Positions 33,172 to 34,142 of a stretch of DNA of 34,142 nt are shown here, one piece after another. How positions within the stretch are numbered: position 1 is the first letter of the stretch; each line of letters starts with the position of its first letter. The notes under the pieces are model-generated. The model worked only from the letters and a program-made list of their open reading frames with translations. It was not told the DNA's origin and made no database searches. The translations under genes and the position numbers were made by a program. Origin of the DNA: Anaeromyxobacter sp. (GTDB taxonomy: Bacteria; Myxococcota; Myxococcia; Myxococcales; Anaeromyxobacteraceae); NCBI GenBank assembly GCA_025360965.1, contig JANYBC010000070.1:1-34142 (forward strand), given 5' to 3'.

Positions 33172-33246
33172 GACCCCATCGTCTAGAGGCCCAGGACGCC
33201 GCCTTTCTCGAGGCGGAAACCAGCGGTTCGAATCCCTGTGGGGTCA
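33172..33246 (+). tRNA. tRNA-Glu (anticodon CTC), with two apparent single-base insertions
   Basis: The acceptor stem GACCCCA/TGGGGTC, the D-arm (identical to the usual GTCTAGAGGCCCAGGAC) and the anticodon stem CCGCC/GGCGG are intact. The anticodon loop has 8 bases (TTTCTCGA) instead of 7, and the T-arm reads CAGCGG/CCCTG, where CAGGG/CCCTG would be perfect. Removing one T and one C gives a 73-base canonical tRNA-Glu(CTC), the normal length. The gene is therefore either damaged or carries two sequencing errors. CCA is not encoded. Confidence 0.75.
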
Positions 33247-33255
33247 CTGGTTTCA

Positions 33256-33327
33256 GGCCCCATCGTCGATCGGTCAGGACGCGAGCCTTTCAAGCTTGCA
33301 CGGCGGGTTCGATTCCCGCTGGGGTCA
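33256..33327 (+). tRNA. tRNA-Glu (anticodon TTC)
   Basis: The 72-base cloverleaf has acceptor GGCCCCA/TGGGGTC (one G-T pair) and a D-arm GTC/GAC. Anticodon stem CGAGC/GCTTG closes CTTTCAA with anticodon TTC, and T-stem GCGGG/CCCGC is perfect. The discriminator is A and no CCA is encoded. It lies 9 bases after the tRNA-Glu(CTC) gene and shares its promoter. Its 3' end is exactly where sequence composition changes and a radical SAM gene is cut off. Confidence 0.92.
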
Positions 33328-33961
33328 TCGTGGTGGCGGCGCGCAGCGGCAGGCCGGTGCGCTTGCGGGCGGTGCGGATGAGCGCCGCGAAATCGTCGCG
33401 CAGCGGCATCAACTCCAATTCAGATTTCGGCACGGGATAGCCGTCGCGCCCGCGCATGGTGATGTCGATATGGATGGAGATTTCCGTCAGCCCGCCCTTG
33501 ACCATCAGCGTCTCGAGCAGGCCGGGCTCCAGTCGGAAGCGGTCGCCGTGCGTCATCACCATCGGGATGACGCCGATCTGCCGGGCGTAGCGCAGGATGG
33601 CGGTGAGCTCCTCGACCGGCCGCAGGGTGACCTCGCCGTCGGTGATCTGCACATTGGCTTTGGGGCCCAGGTGTGCGCGCAGCGCGTCGAGCTGGGCCAG
33701 CACGCCGGCCAGCGGCATGTTGGGAATCTGGTTGGCCTCTTTACCGAGATAGCAGCCGGTGCAGGAAAAATCGCAGCGCGGGTTGATGCCGATGGTGGCG
33801 CCGCAGCCGGTGGATTGCCGGCCAAAGCCCTGCATGGGATAGTCGCGCAGCACCTGCGGAATTTCCCGCCAACGCGCATCAAGGATGGCGAGTTTCTCGG
33901 CATCCACGGGATGGCGCACGATGCGCCACAGGGATTTCAGTGAAAGCGGCTGGCCGTACAT
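33290..33961 (-). CDS. Radical SAM protein, C-terminally truncated at the tRNA-Glu junction
   Basis: The 223-aa reading starts MYGQPLSLKSLWRIVRHPVD and has the radical SAM cluster motif CDFSCTGC (CX3CX2C, about residues 63-70). A GE-like TDGEVTLRP follows (about 107-115), then a later TEISIHIDIT strand. It stops being protein-like after RAATTMT. The last nine codons are read antisense through tRNA-Glu(TTC), and the stop at 33290 lies inside that tRNA. Family members normally continue for at least 100 residues beyond this point. GC content and codon choice are lower than in the rest of the window. It sits just downstream of the DUF547-like gene end. Confidence 0.75.
   Translation of the reverse strand: MYGQPLSLKSLWRIVRHPVDAEKLAILDARWREIPQVLRDYPMQGFGRQSTGCGATIGINPRCDFSCTGCYLGKEANQIPNMPLAGVLAQLDALRAHLGPKANVQITDGEVTLRPVEELTAILRYARQIGVIPMVMTHGDRFRLEPGLLETLMVKGGLTEISIHIDITMRGRDGYPVPKSELELMPLRDDFAALIRTARKRTGLPLRAATTMTPAGIEPAVQA
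33322..33330. other. Composition and gene-truncation junction at the tRNA-Glu 3' end
   Basis: The radical SAM gene's ...ACGATGACC runs directly into the reverse complement of the tRNA 3' end (TGACCCC). The bases TGACC are shared by both sides. This is what a tRNA-targeted integration, a deletion or a chimeric assembly join would leave. Confidence 0.6.
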
Positions 33962-33995
33962 GGGAATTCTGAGTCGAAGCGTGGTGCCGCGCCGC

Positions 33996-34142
33996 TCAAC
34001 GCTTCCAATCGTTGAGTTTCCAGTCGTAATCGTCGTATTCGAAGCGGATTTTGCCGCCCGCAGCGGCTACTTGCTTTTGCTGTGCGGTGCTAAGATATTT
34101 TTTCACGAAGGCCTCGCCACCCCCGGCCCACTGGTCGAAATC
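33996..34142 (-). CDS. DUF547-domain-like protein, C-terminal fragment
   Basis: The last 48 codons of a gene entering from beyond the window end with FVKKYLSTAQQKQVAAAGGK and then DDYDWKLNDWKR. A C-terminal YDW(S/K)LN block after an FVxKYL helix is typical of DUF547 proteins. The sequence shares the lower GC and A-rich codon use of the adjacent radical SAM gene, 34 bases downstream. The biochemical function of DUF547 is unknown. Confidence 0.55.
   Translation of the reverse strand, partial: DFDQWAGGGEAFVKKYLSTAQQKQVAAAGGKIRFEYDDYDWKLNDWKR

Noticed and set aside
33172-33327. Direct repeat CCCCATCGTC as possible attachment sites
   Set aside because: Both copies are the homologous 5' parts of two tRNA-Glu genes, so the repeat is explained without integration.

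Overview
The window is very GC-rich DNA (roughly 70% or more by eye, with strong G/C at third codon positions) from a Gram-negative bacterium that makes lipid A-anchored LPS and large amounts of multiheme c-type cytochrome. Gene content and layout (an lpxB-to-heptose LPS cluster, a SpoIID-like protein in a diderm, an EF-G-like GTPase, CXXCH-rich operons) most resemble Myxococcota of the Anaeromyxobacter type. This is an inference from family knowledge, not a database result. The last ~815 bases (33328-34142) are visibly less GC-rich, use different codons and are probably foreign or a chimeric contig end.

Region 1 (1-14957, all minus strand) is a nearly continuous envelope cluster. In transcription order it holds lpxB, a DPM1-like polyprenol-phosphate sugar synthase, a MarC-family membrane protein, an acyl-CoA synthetase, an EF-G-like GTPase, msbA, a membrane-anchored PHP-domain protein, waaA (Kdo transferase), a heptosyltransferase, lpxK, an lpxL-type acyltransferase, hldA and the start of hldC. 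ATGA overlaps or short gaps suggest one or a few long operons that build lipid A, add Kdo and heptose, and flip the product across the inner membrane.

Region 2 (15086-18534, plus strand) is a three-gene copper/redox module: a thioredoxin-like lipoprotein (apparently frameshifted), a CcdA-type electron transporter and a Cu+ P1B-ATPase. It converges on a LOG-family nucleotide hydrolase. Region 3 (18539-24797) is mixed: a two-helix membrane protein, a SpoIID-domain secreted protein, a probably leaderless zinc-ribbon protein, a three-gene operon (71-aa protein, RDD protein, SpoIIM-like protein), tRNA-Lys(TTT) and a lipoprotein endonuclease/exonuclease/phosphatase.

Region 4 (24841-32913, minus strand) is the most striking part: a tightly overlapping operon that looks like a complete electron path across the envelope. 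It runs from an inner-membrane Fe-S/FAD/NAD(P)/b-heme oxidoreductase (apparently split by a frameshift) to a 20-heme periplasmic cytochrome, a 10-heme periplasmic cytochrome, a lipoprotein with 13 CXXCH motifs plus one CX3CH, and finally a predicted outer-membrane beta-barrel. Together these carry 44 candidate c-haem sites. The likely role is respiration with an extracellular or outer-membrane electron acceptor or donor.

Region 5 (33136-34142) has a sigma70-like promoter, two tandem tRNA-Glu genes (the first with two apparent single-base insertions), and an abrupt junction at the 3' end of the second tRNA. Beyond it lie a truncated radical SAM gene and the tail of a DUF547-type gene. No stretch longer than 300 bases lacks a gene.
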